A stretch of DNA of 64,000 bases from Manduca sexta (lineage: Eukaryota; Arthropoda; Insecta; Lepidoptera; Sphingidae), in assembly GCF_014839805.1 (NCBI RefSeq), contig NC_051142.1:682001-746000 (forward strand), read 5' to 3'. This document shows, piece after piece, positions 33,421 through 43,850 of the stretch. Position 1 is the first letter of the stretch. Each line of letters begins with the position of its first letter. The notes under the pieces were generated by a model, which saw only the letters and a program-made list of their open reading frames with translations, was not told the DNA's origin and made no database searches. The translations under genes were made by a program, and so were the position numbers.

Positions 33421-35369
33421 TTCTTGAAACGAGTTCTTTTAATAAATTCAAAATTCTCTGTTGGTCAATATTGTCAATTTTTAATGTTGCGTCACCAACT
33501 TTTGGTTACTTTTACATACGGTTTAAATATTTAGATCAGCCAATTAGATTCCGTATTATGTATACAATGTTTTACGAAATGAAAAAAAAATCCATGTCGT
33601 AATATACCTAGCTATCAAATGCAAATAAACATTCAAACTATATTTGGCATTATCAGTAAGGTGCACAGTTCAAGAAAAAATGTTATTACCTCTTATTGCA
33701 AGCAGACGATTCATCAATATCAACAAACAAGTTATTTGTCAGCCTTGTATGATAACTAATGACATCTATCAAAGTCAATTGAGGTCTACGCGCACATCTA
33801 TTAGCCTATAATGCATTCAATATTAATGTTTTTGTCCCTCACGAACTACGATGGCTTCTCTCTTATACAACTCAGTGATGCGACGATAGATCACATGTCT
33901 GATTGTAATAAATATTGATAAGCAGTATTAAAAATGAATACAACGTTAAACATCATCCTGAGACAATAGACATGCCTTGATTTGGATATTCTCTCTATCT
34001 TTTAACATTCTTGTACTAGAATACTTAGCTTAGCAGTAGACGTAAGAAAAGCGATTAGTACTAACCTAGGACTCTTATCAAAATTGATTGATTTTACTTA
34101 AATAGTACTCATGTTAATAAGAATCAAAGATACCACTCGAATCGTTGAATGAAATATGACAGCACAATCTCAGGAACATCAACCAAACAAATGTAAACTC
34201 AATTCGTAAATATTAACATAACATTGCTTGCCACTTGATTTTGTTATCCAATGCCAAACATGTGTAACTGGCACTATACGCAAGTACTTGTACAAGTACT
34301 TACCACACAAGTCAGGAAACTAATTTTAATGAAAATGAGCTCGGTATCAAATAATTTGTATACTGAGAATACTAACGTAGCAAGTTGAATGGCGGCCATT
34401 GTTTGTGATGTTAAGTAGCAACATTGTTCGAATTGATGATCAAGTATAATTTAAAAGCAAAATACGGTTTGTTTGTATTAAAATGAGGGACATAACATGG
34501 TTTGTTTAAAAAGTAAATCTTGATTGAAACTATTGATTTGAATAAAGAACTGGATTGATTTTTAATGAAATATTGTAGTCGAACTTAGGTAAACATTTTT
34601 TTTTTCAATGGAATAATTTATTCGCAGTACTAACAAAAATTTAAGTTCTTAATGGAAACATATTTCAAAAATTGATGGAACCGTATTGAATCGTCCATCA
34701 TTGAATTAGAACACGAGGTGTTAAGAAGGAACGAAAATAGTAAGGAAGGAGAAAAAATTGCAAAAAACTACGAATTTGGTTGAAATAATAGTGATATTGT
34801 TTATTAAACCCACTGCCTACCCATTTTCATGACATAGGGCTAAACCAGTGCCAATCAATTGCGACATGCCTGCACGACACAATAAAAACACAGCGAGGCG
34901 TGAGATTATTATCGCGTTTGAAACATTCCTTGACAGGGATGTCTTGAGCCGCTCTCCGGCTGTGACCTTGTCTTCATTCCTTTGCACCATTCACATACTT
35001 TTACATGGTATTAATGCAAATAGGCATTTGGAGCATATCCTATTATGTAGATATTCAATTGCAAGGCATTGTTTCTGCTGCCAGGTGTTTATTTAGTTGA
35101 ATAATATCCAAATTCTGATTATGTGGAATTAATATTAGCGTTGAATCTTTATGAACCTCGTTATCTACTGTTATATTATCGACTGCCCCAATTAAAATTT
35201 TGGGATTATAATTGTATATAGCAGTTCAGTAGTCAGCAGTAATAACAAATCTATGTCTAGTTGTCAAAGGAATATTGGCAAAGAGTATAAGAAAATCACT
35301 AAACGTTTAACCAGTTGAAGAACTGAAGTCTAGTGGGTTCTGTTCAGACTAGTTACTATATTATCTGAA
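33421..35369. other. AT-rich DNA, no gene seen
   Basis: Only short overlapping frames occur, such as 34848-35096, without splice or family support. Confidence 0.45.
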
Positions 35370-35650
35370 AATAAAAGCTTTTGCAAGACTACCCCGCAGA
35401 CATTGTCGCGACGCCATCGTTGTTTTTTGCACCAGCCGTTGCCCCCGCTCGCCCTTACAGTCGCACCTGGCAGATGAGCATTTTATATTCTCCAGCCAAC
35501 ATCCATGTATAAAACACATGCCAAAGTATAAAGTCCTTGAGTTGTCGCAGCTTGACATTTGAGATAAACCGTCTTGCCAGATAAGACGCAAAAGTTAGTA
35601 AATTCGGAAGGTGACGCGCCCGTGGGATGTGGCATCAAGTGGATAACATT
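35370..35650. other. Higher-GC block, possible exon of unclear strand
   Basis: On the plus strand CCCGCTCGCCCTTACAG resembles a 3' splice site and is followed by a frame SHLADEHFIFSSQHPC to a stop near 35562. On the minus strand a 76-codon frame is Cys-rich (CFIHGCW, CSSARCDCKG). The two readings exclude each other and neither is recognised. It may equally be a regulatory element. Confidence 0.2.
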
Positions 35651-36293
35651 TAATTTGTCTGGTCGGACAGGTGAATGAGCTAAAAAGGAATCCGGCTGTC
35701 GTCTAAAATTGTGAAACGTGTACGTGTTTTATGTTTGTGTGACAATATTGTTTTATAAATCCGGTTAAACGATGATTGTGAATTTGTAAAATATTGTTTG
35801 TTAGGAATTTTGTATTGTTATTATAATCTTGTTTGGGACTACGTAAAATAGATTTTAGAACTTAGTGATATCAATTTTGCTTATAACTAATTAAATCTAA
35901 ATATAGCCGTGCTGTTTTACTGTCAATGCAGGAATAACCGCATATTCATTTAATTGGTTCTCAAAGGACATGTTTTCTATGCCTGTGGGTGTTTAAACAC
36001 CTTGTTTTGAATAAAACTTGATCTTGACACTGCTGCACTTTCCACTGATTACAATATTAGTATGTTTTCGCTTTTCTAATATCTTATCGCTGACAGCTGA
36101 CATAAAAATAGGTACAACTACTTAGACGCCGTAAAGAGTAGTTATCGGGTTCAAATGTTGACGCTATAATACAATGTTTTACATTTATTAAACATTGGTG
36201 TGGGTTAGTGAGTAGTCACTTAAAAACTCATGCCAATGGACTGAGAATGCTTTTTGGTTCGTATAAAAATTTAATAATTCCTTTTCCATTTAG

Positions 36294-36459
36294 CAGTGGT
36301 GAAGGGTTCCTATAGCTCGATTTTTGCCGGCTTCCCTTTCGTTACTTATGTTTAATGTAATTTTGATTGGAACGATTTGCAGACCACTTTTATCCATATT
36401 ACCTATAAACTATATGTTGTGTCCGGTTCCCTTTTGGAAAACGTCACCCTTCGCCACTG
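36294..36459. mobile_element. hAT-like MITE, copy 3
   Basis: Ends are CAGTGGTGAAGGGT and ACCCTTCGCCACTG, and the interior has TGCCGGCTTCCCTTTCG and GGTTCCCTTTTGGAAAACG. Flanks CCATTTAG (36286-36293) and CCATCTAC (36460-36467) agree at 6 of 8 positions, fitting the 8-bp target duplication of hAT elements. It is non-coding. Confidence 0.88.
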
Positions 36460-37334
36460 CCATCTACTCTTACAAAATCTGAACGTAACAATAAAAGAAT
36501 AACAATAAACCAGGAATTAATAGACATACGATGAAACAAAAACTTTAATCACTATTTAATCGTGTAGGTAAGCCATGTAGGTAAATGAAACATATATCTT
36601 TTCATTGTTAAAACAACTGTTAGTTGATATCACTATTATAATTAAAACCTTTAGTTTAATAGCCGCATTAGTCATGCTATTACAATCTGACTTACCAAAC
36701 CATTAATAACAAATTATAACCAACATAAACTTAAGCAAGAGGTCAGCAAAAACATACCGTGATAAAAAATTTAAAAATAGTCATTACGAACAATGAAACA
36801 AGCCCTATACGAAACAACGACCTCTACGTTACAAATTGAATTTCGACATGAAAACGGGAAAATAAACCAACACGTGACGGATCGGAACAAGGTGCTATTC
36901 TGCGTGTTGCTAGATTCCGTGACAGTTAGGTTTAGGACACGCGGTCAGAGACCGTTCGTGGTAATGGCCAATCGTGCTTTGAAGTATTAGAATGTTTTGG
37001 ATTAAAGAACTGTTTCTTCCAATTCTGTGGCGTTAGTGTTTCGATCGGACTTTTCCTTGATTAAATTTGCATCTGTTAATGTATTTTGGTGTCATAATTT
37101 TTACTAAATATTTTCAAAACAATATCCATAAATATGTAATAAACCGAATGATTAAAAGCAATCTTCACGATAAAGACCAATAAACTGTTTGATAAACACT
37201 TGCGTCAATAGGTATTGAATGTGTAATTAACAAAACTTATCTTTGTAATCTGTGTCACATAATTCACTAATATTGTTGAACGTATTAGATTCGTAATGTT
37301 ATTATTTATTATAATAAATTAATGTTATTTATTG
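36460..37334. other. No supported gene
   Basis: A 65-codon frame (36793-36990) is unsupported. No repeat was recognised. Confidence 0.4.
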
Positions 37335-37455
37335 CGTGAACTGATAAATGCTAAAGTTTGTGGTGTTTTGAGGTATGGATGTTTGTTACAAGTAAACGTA
37401 GAGACTTCTGAACGGATTTGGAAGAATTTCGGCGTACAGATATTGAATTTTGTCT
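37335..37455 (+). mobile_element. Helitron 5' fragment
   Basis: AAATGCTAAAGTTTGTGG, GGATGTTTGTTACAAG, and CTGAACGGATTTGGAAGAAT follow the order of the small Helitron at 51287-51537. The 3' half is missing. Confidence 0.6.
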
Positions 37456-37574
37456 AATAATAATTAAGCTAGTAAACGGGAGAGTAAATGGTATACTAGT
37501 AGACTAGGTACTAACTTTACCAATATAAACAAATTTTGTAAAATAGCGCTGAATTAAACCTTCCTAAACTATAC

Positions 37575-37700
37575 ATTGATATTTTTTTTCGTATTTTATC
37601 GCGGTTGTTTATTTATATTATATTTTTCCCCAACGTTTCGCAGACTTTGCAGCCTTCATAGCCATAGGGGGGTCTGAGGTGTTGATCGTCCGAAAAATCA
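37575..37700 (+). mobile_element. Fold-back family, single-arm copy E
   Basis: TATTTTATCGCGGTTG, CCCCAACGTTTCGCAGACTT, TGCAGCCTTCATAGCC and GTCTGAGGTGTTGATCGTCC match the left arm of copy A. No inverted right arm is present. Confidence 0.75.
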
Positions 37701-38886
37701 CAAACTAGCAGTCTATGAAACTCTTAGAGTAATATGCGAGTGGCCTTAACTTTTAACTCTATCCTTGTCCACCAGGCTATACAGCTATTTTTATCTCAGA
37801 AAAGGTCCTTACAAAAGCCAAGCTACGAGCAGCAAATATTTATAAATAATATCATAGGTTTACACACTGATTATAACTACAGAGACCTCAAATATACAAA
37901 CGGCAGCTCTCTTTATTTTAGTTGTATGTCTTGAGATTTAATGTAAGATATTTCAAGTTAATTAGGGTATGTAGTCATTTAATTGTTAGCTGTGAGCAAA
38001 AAACACATCGCGATTACATGTCGGAGTTATTTTTTATAATTATGGACCTTTACATATAAACACATTGCACTGCTTTAAAAAAATACCGAAGTAATTTAAA
38101 ATATAGAAACATTCCTGCCGATTGTCTTTTCAATTACCGCAAGGTGACACATTTTGGCGTCAATAATATTTGCTTCTTATCTCCAGTGATTGCACTTTCC
38201 AATTGTATGTAATCTGATAATTTATATATATTTAACTAATATAACTGATGATTAAGTATGAAACACTATTTGAGGAACGATAATGTAATCAAAATTACCC
38301 GGAAAAAGTAAAATAGCGTATAAATCGTTAATTACAATTGAGTATGTATCGCATGTCACAATGATTAAGGTTTTATGAAAAATATTGCCTTATTTTACTA
38401 ATTAAGTAAATATATTTACATTAAAACTGGCAAAGAAAGTCCCATATAATTTCTTAGTGATAATTTTAAAACTATGTAATCAGCAAAGCAATAATATTGA
38501 ATGGTTATATTTGAAAGGTGATAAAACTGTAGGTGTTTTTTAGTATCGCAGAGGAAATGCGAGCTTGCATAATACTTGCACAATTAAAAATAAATGTTTA
38601 ATTGTAGAATGTTCGTTAATTTCTTCCGATTAAATAATAGGAGATTTTTGGATAAAAACTTTTTACGTCAAAGATGAAAAACTAAAATAGCGATAATTAC
38701 TGCGACCTTTTACTGCTGAGCTACTACTCGACGAATTGCATCACTGATTATGCTCTATACAAGGAACAACAAAAGAAAATGATACACACCATTAATTTTA
38801 AATAATTTCAATGTTACTTTTTATACAAGGATCGATATGAATTTGGTATGAATTTATACACCTATTATGTAAAATTAAATAATAAA
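37701..38886. other. AT-rich DNA, no gene seen
   Basis: No coding frame or repeat terminus could be supported. Confidence 0.45.
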
Positions 38887-39445
38887 CTAGTTGCCTACGG
38901 CTTCGCCCGTGTGCAAGAGTTTTTAGGAATTAAAGTCCCGCTATATATTTATTTTCTGAAGCGGCGATAGCCTAGTTGAGTGTGGAATGGACTACCAAGA
39001 CGAATGTCCGCAGGTTCAAATCCCAAGGGCACACACCTCTGACTTTTCTAAAAAATCATGTGTGTATTCTTTGTGAATTTATCGTTCGCTTTAACGGTAA
39101 AGGAAAACATCGTGAGGAAACCTGCATATCTGAGAAGTTCTCTATAGGAATTTCGAAGGTGTGTGAAGTCTACCAATCCGCACTAGGCCAGCGTGGTGGA
39201 CTAAGGCCTAATCCCTCTCAGTAGTAGAGGAGGCCCGTGCTCAGCAGTGGGCAAGTATATAATACAGGGCTGATATTATTATTTATTATTATTATATATT
39301 TTCCCGGGATAGAATGTAGCGTATAACCGTCCCAGGGTTTTAAACTACTCCATACCAAATTTTCATAAAAATTCGTTCAGTAGATTTTAAGAAAATCGAT
39401 AACATACAGACAGAAAAGAGGACGTTGTTTAATAATACTATAGAT
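38887..39445 (-). mobile_element. Helitron remnant split by a SINE
   Basis: The plus strand starts CTAGTTGCCTACGGCTTCGC, AAAGTCCCGCTATATATTT. It resumes after the SINE with TATATATTTTCCCGGGATAG, GTCCCAGGGTTTTAAACT, TTCGTTCAGTAGATTTTAAG and GACGTTGTTTAATAA. Joining the two parts gives the order seen at 26267 and 27168, so the SINE is the younger insertion. Confidence 0.85.
38961..39292 (+). mobile_element. Full-length young SINE inside a Helitron
   Basis: It starts GCGGCGATAGCCTAGTTG, has a B-box-like GGTTCAAATCC near 39014, and continues GGAAAACATCGTGAGGAAAC, GAAGTCTACCAATCCGC, CTAGGCCAGCGTGG and CTCTCAGTAGTAGAGGAGG. It ends in a (TTA)n tail. TATATATTT flanks both sides (38942-38950 and about 39293-39301). 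Other copies are at 46858 and 63559 (minus). It is non-coding and retroposed by a LINE. Confidence 0.9.
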
Positions 39446-39558
39446 AACTTGTAAATATACGATTTTGCTATACCTAGTTCAATTCACGAGACGTTGTTTA
39501 ATAATACGTATATATAACTTGTAAATATACGATTTTCATATGCCTGATACGATTTGAA
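39421..39558. repeat. 69-bp tandem duplication at the Helitron edge
   Basis: GACGTTGTTTAATAATAC starts at 39421 and 39490. Both units continue AACTTGTAAATATACGATTT. The duplicated unit includes the last bases of the Helitron remnant plus flanking DNA. Confidence 0.88.
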
Positions 39559-40444
39559 CTTATCATTGTTTTTAATGGTCAGCCTCAAAATACCGAGATG
39601 GTATTTTAAAAGCATTTCAAAAATTCAAATATCCATGCAGAGCGTTCATTAACATTCGGACAGCACACGCAATCACGCAAAACAAAACAGAAGAACCTTG
39701 ACATTTCTACCACGCTTGAGGGAAAGTCTAATTGTTTGTGTCTACAGAAAAAAGTAATTGACTTTTTACTCGATTCCATTGATTGCGAAACGTTGTCTAC
39801 AGACAAAAACGTTTGATTTATACATGTTAACATTCGGAACTGAATGTTCGCACGTGGCATGTTCCGTGGTAATTAAACAGGTCCGTGTCCATACTAATTA
39901 TTACAGTCTTGGTTTGCATCTTTTAAGGTTTAGGTATAGAAAAAAAAAATGGGTCTCTAACTCTATAATTAAAGAACATGATGTATCTAGACACATCCCT
40001 AAAAATGAATACACTAAAAATGATATTGTAGAATTATCTAATCAACATGCATTCTTTCATTGTTTCCGATAATTCGTCATTTAAATATTTTATTCCCTTT
40101 TATTTTTTCTTATTCGGGCACGGCAGTGACCTAACTACAACTTTTGTAACAGATTTTACCCACATATTTTTTAACAAATACGTCTTATTTTTTGTCTTTA
40201 TCTTTCATGTTTGCTTGGTGTTCATGCATATATTATCTGTCTTCTTACAAAAATAAACCCCTACTGTTAACATGACCAAGAATAGAATAAGGTAAATCAA
40301 AACAAAATCGACATCACAAACCTGTCTAACAGCACATGCCACAGAGCTTACCATACGAAAAACCCCGTTATAATTTCATAATAGCAGCATTACTATGCAT
40401 CAAAATCAGTCACACCTCACTAAACCAGGATGTACCGGGCGTGG

Positions 40445-40645
40445 CGAATTAGTAAAATAGGTCTTGCACGCAGCTCCGCTTGCGTTATAAACCTTTTTCG
40501 GAGTGTCAGTTCTAGGTATAATATACTTCTTCGAGATAAAAATAACATCCTAATTATGGTCAATCTGAGAGTCAAATTCTATCCCAATTTACTTCGAACT
40601 GATATTCAAACATTTTCACAAATTTTCGCACAATCCATCGCATTT
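40445..40645 (-). mobile_element. Decayed Helitron/LINE-type remnant
   Basis: CTTGCACGCAGCTCCGCTTG corresponds to the GC-rich terminal motif in reverse. Downstream ACTTCTTCGAGATAAAAATA, a 'GGTCAATCTG' block and CTGATATTCAAACATTTTC resemble family R. It is strongly diverged. Confidence 0.5.
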
Positions 40646-40650
40646 ATAAA

Positions 40651-40835
40651 ATTACTAGTTTTGCTTGCAGGTTCATCCGAGTATTAGAGTTTTCGGGGAT
40701 AAAAGTGCTCTATATCCTTCTCAGGGTCTTACACTATCTCCAGACCAAATTTCATCGAAATCGGTTTAGTGGTTTTTAAATTTATCGTGTTTAGAAAACA
40801 TACTGATGCGTCCGGGGCTTCTCTTTAATAATATG
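40651..40835 (-). mobile_element. Helitron remnant with CTAG-like end
   Basis: ACTAGTTTTGCTTGCAGG is followed by TTTCGGGGATAAAAGTGC, TCTCAGGGTCTTACACTATC, CAAATTTCATCGAAATCGGT and GTCCGGGGCTTCTCTTTAAT. This is the 3' family of 27168 in the same orientation. Confidence 0.7.
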
Positions 40836-41654
40836 CATGGATATAAGTATAAAATGTATATTAGTAACATTATTATTGCTTCACAATCAGTCACAGCTCA
40901 CTAATTTCAGGATGTGCTGGCTTTAGTTTTATATTACACCGGTGAATGACTCACTGATTCTTGTTCGAGTTAACTTCACACGATATCTGAATTCTGAAGG
41001 TCTTTTATAACTCGCTCGGTGCGCGTTGTACTGTGACTTGTTAATTATGTAATGTATTTATTTTTGCCATTTCAGTTGTCAGTTTTGGTGGATTGAATCG
41101 ATTCAAAATGATAAGGTTTTATTGTGGGTCTGTATTTGATGGAAGAGAAAGGGCGTGGAGCAGTTGATTCTGATGACTAAGAAGGATTTTTTTAATATTA
41201 AATAATTATAACAGTTTACAATATTTAAACTGCAAAATGAACATATATTATGTGATAAAAACCGTAATATCCAACTTCAAGTTATATGATTTCTAAGTAA
41301 ATTTGCTAAACAGTTCTCAAGATGTTTAACATTCCGCCTAAGAATTTTTTATTTCTTTTGAAAGCACGCGTAATAAGATTTGGCCAGACGTTGAGGTGCG
41401 ATTAATTGGATTTTCATTTTGAAATCCTTAAGACCCGTCTTTGATATACTTGGAAGGTTCGAAAGCCAATTAAGTACGGGTAATTAAGTGTTACTTACAT
41501 TTTAGCTATAAAACGTTTTATTACTTAATCTACTGACAGTTATAAAAGTACCGTGAAGTATAGAGTTTTTAACTAATCTGGTTATAAAAGTAAATTGCCG
41601 CATTCTGTTCATGACATTTTAAAAATTATATATATTTTTAATGTTTATTATGTT

Positions 41655-41850
41655 TTAGTTATCCACGCCCGCGCTAATGACCGTTGTTGGCATGAAGGTA
41701 TCACATAGAAGTTTTCAAGTTAATGGGAGCCTAAATGTTAATCCAGATGATAGTTTATGTGTGTGCCAAATTACATTCAAATCCATTCAGCAGTTTCTGC
41801 TCTTTTTTCTAACGAATATCTGAACATACTAATATACTAAACGTTCGTAA
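41655..41850 (+). mobile_element. Family R remnant, copy 2
   Basis: GTTTTCAAGTTAATGGGAGC, AAATGTTAATCCAGATGATA, GTGTGCCAAATTACATTC and AATCCATTCAGCAGTTTCTG parallel the copies at 3398 and 43640. It is non-coding. Confidence 0.65.
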
Positions 41851-42595
41851 AGGACGTGGTCAGTTCCTGCAAAGTTGTTTTGTAAAACCTAGTTGCTATC
41901 AAATTTGAGCTAACGATTAAATGAAAATACAATATAACTATTCCTTCTAGAACATTTCATATTTCTATAGAACTTTAGAGAGAATTTTAGGGCAAACTAA
42001 ATTCCAATAACGCAAAATTCGTTACTATACATAAGGTTTTAGAAACTAGGTACAACGCCAAACAGAAATTGACCTTATAAGTAGTGAAGTGTCAATTAGT
42101 GCCAAGTTAAGTTTGTCATACTTCACATGCATCTTAATCATACTTTACATTTCAACTTTTACTTTTCGCAATATGGCGGCAAGTTAATTCTTCGCTTGGG
42201 AAAAAGGCGCAAAGGGAAACTAATTTATTTTTGTAGAACTGGATGATGTCATCACAAGCTTGCTGGCTATAAATATACTTTAAATACAACCTCGCATATT
42301 CAATCATTGTATCTTGACCATATATTTTTCCAAACAGAAAACTGGTAAGATACTAAACACAAGCTATCAGACTGACGTTGTGAAGAACTGTGATGAATGA
42401 CTTTGTTGACGACCTTGTATAATCGCGTAAGCCATCGTAGAAGACAATGATCTCCGATAATATATGCACATTCGTAAATGAGTCATTAGTGTCATTACCG
42501 TCAGCGCAATGACTTAATGAAATGGTATTTTTATCTATAAAATACGATAAAACGTAAGCAATATCTAAAACCTGTAGACTTTCCATTCCCTGTAG

Positions 42596-42759
42596 CAGTA
42601 GCGAAGGGACCATATAACCAAATTCTTGCCGGCTTTCCCTTCGTAATTATATAAAATCTAATTATCATTAGAACTAATTCCAAACCACGTTTATGCACAT
42701 TATCAGAACTTATTAATTGTATACAGCGTCCTTTCGGAAAAATTCGCCTTTCGCCACCG
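42596..42759. mobile_element. hAT-like MITE, copy 4
   Basis: Ends are CAGTAGCGAAGGG and CCTTTCGCCACCG, and the interior has TGCCGGCTTTCCCTTCG. Flanks CCCTGTAG (42588-42595) and CCCTGCAC (42760-42767) agree at 6 of 8 positions. It is non-coding. Confidence 0.88.
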
Positions 42760-42804
42760 CCCTGCACACTTTTCACAAATTATACAGTATATGTTTCACC
42801 ATTT

Positions 42805-42912
42805 TAAGATGCACTTTCCTTGTTTATCTCTGCACCACTCTGTCGACTAGGAAACAATACCTATGGTCAAGTCCTCACGTGTATTTATGTATATAAAGTG
42901 TAAATAAAAATC
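42805..42912 (+). mobile_element. LINE 3' UTR tail, third copy
   Basis: GATGCACTTTCCTTG, TCTCTGCACCACTC and GTCAAGTCCTCACGTG are followed by GTGTAAATAAAAATC. It is a diverged relative of 24640 and 27655. Confidence 0.65.
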
Positions 42913-43639
42913 TAATGGAATGCAAATTTCAAGCATAGAATTAAATTCCCGTCTTATATTTGTTTTAGATATAGAAGGCGGAACTAATTGAACACAGTTA
43001 ACGCACCACATTGGAATTTATAATTTGCTTAACACGCCGGTATAAAATGACGTTTCGAGTTTACTGTAAGGTAACATATATACCTAAGTATTACTTAGTT
43101 AAGATTCTACAACCCAATTCACTGCGAAAGGACTGTTATTTGGTGATGTTCAAACATGTAAGATTTTGTCTTAGATCACCTTAATGGTTGTGTGATTGTG
43201 TTCAGACAGTAAAGTAGAGTCTTATGTTTTCCAATCCTTCAAAAAAACATTAAAAGTTATTCGATACTGCAATAGATTCATTCTGCGTTTTGGAGCAAAC
43301 ACGTGTACGAAATATATTCGAAAATTCTCAACAGCCATTGTAATGAAACGCATAATTTGTCTGTTTCCGATTCATAAGACCTAATAAATCTGAACAGTAG
43401 GTTACGTCCTACATTACAGCCTACGCTTCGGAACTAATTGGGTATTCGGAACTAATTGGTACCTTCAAACAATCGTGGACCGTCCTTGCCAGGTCGCGAA
43501 GACAAAGAAATACCCGCATACCGTATGGAACATATGAATTGAGATCGTGACCAGCTCGGGCTGCGCGGGAATTACCTTGAACGTCGGTTGTTCAAATGTT
43601 GGATAATGGAGCATGTTTGATAATTATATAATAAGGTGC
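42913..43639. other. No supported gene
   Basis: A GC-richer patch at 43470-43580 includes a direct repeat of GGAACTAATTGG just before it (43430-43460). No coding or repeat assignment was possible. Confidence 0.4.
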
Positions 43640-43850
43640 TGCTTGCGGGTTAGTTTGCGTGAAAGCCCTTTGTTTAAAGACTCACTTTCAGGAATAAAAA
43701 CGAGCCTAAGTGTTCATTGAGGACATGGTCTATCCGTGTGAAAAATTGTATCCAAATCCGTTCAGCAGTTGCTGTGTTTACTTCTAACAAATATCCAAAC
43801 ATCATCACAATCTTTCGCATTTATTATAATATTATTATTCATATTAGTGA
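43640..43850 (+). mobile_element. Family R remnant, copy 3
   Basis: AAGTGTTCATTGAGGACATG, GTCTATCCGTGTG, AATCCGTTCAGCAGTTGCTG and CAAATATCCAAACATCATC are the best preserved version of this family's 3' part in the window. Confidence 0.7.
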
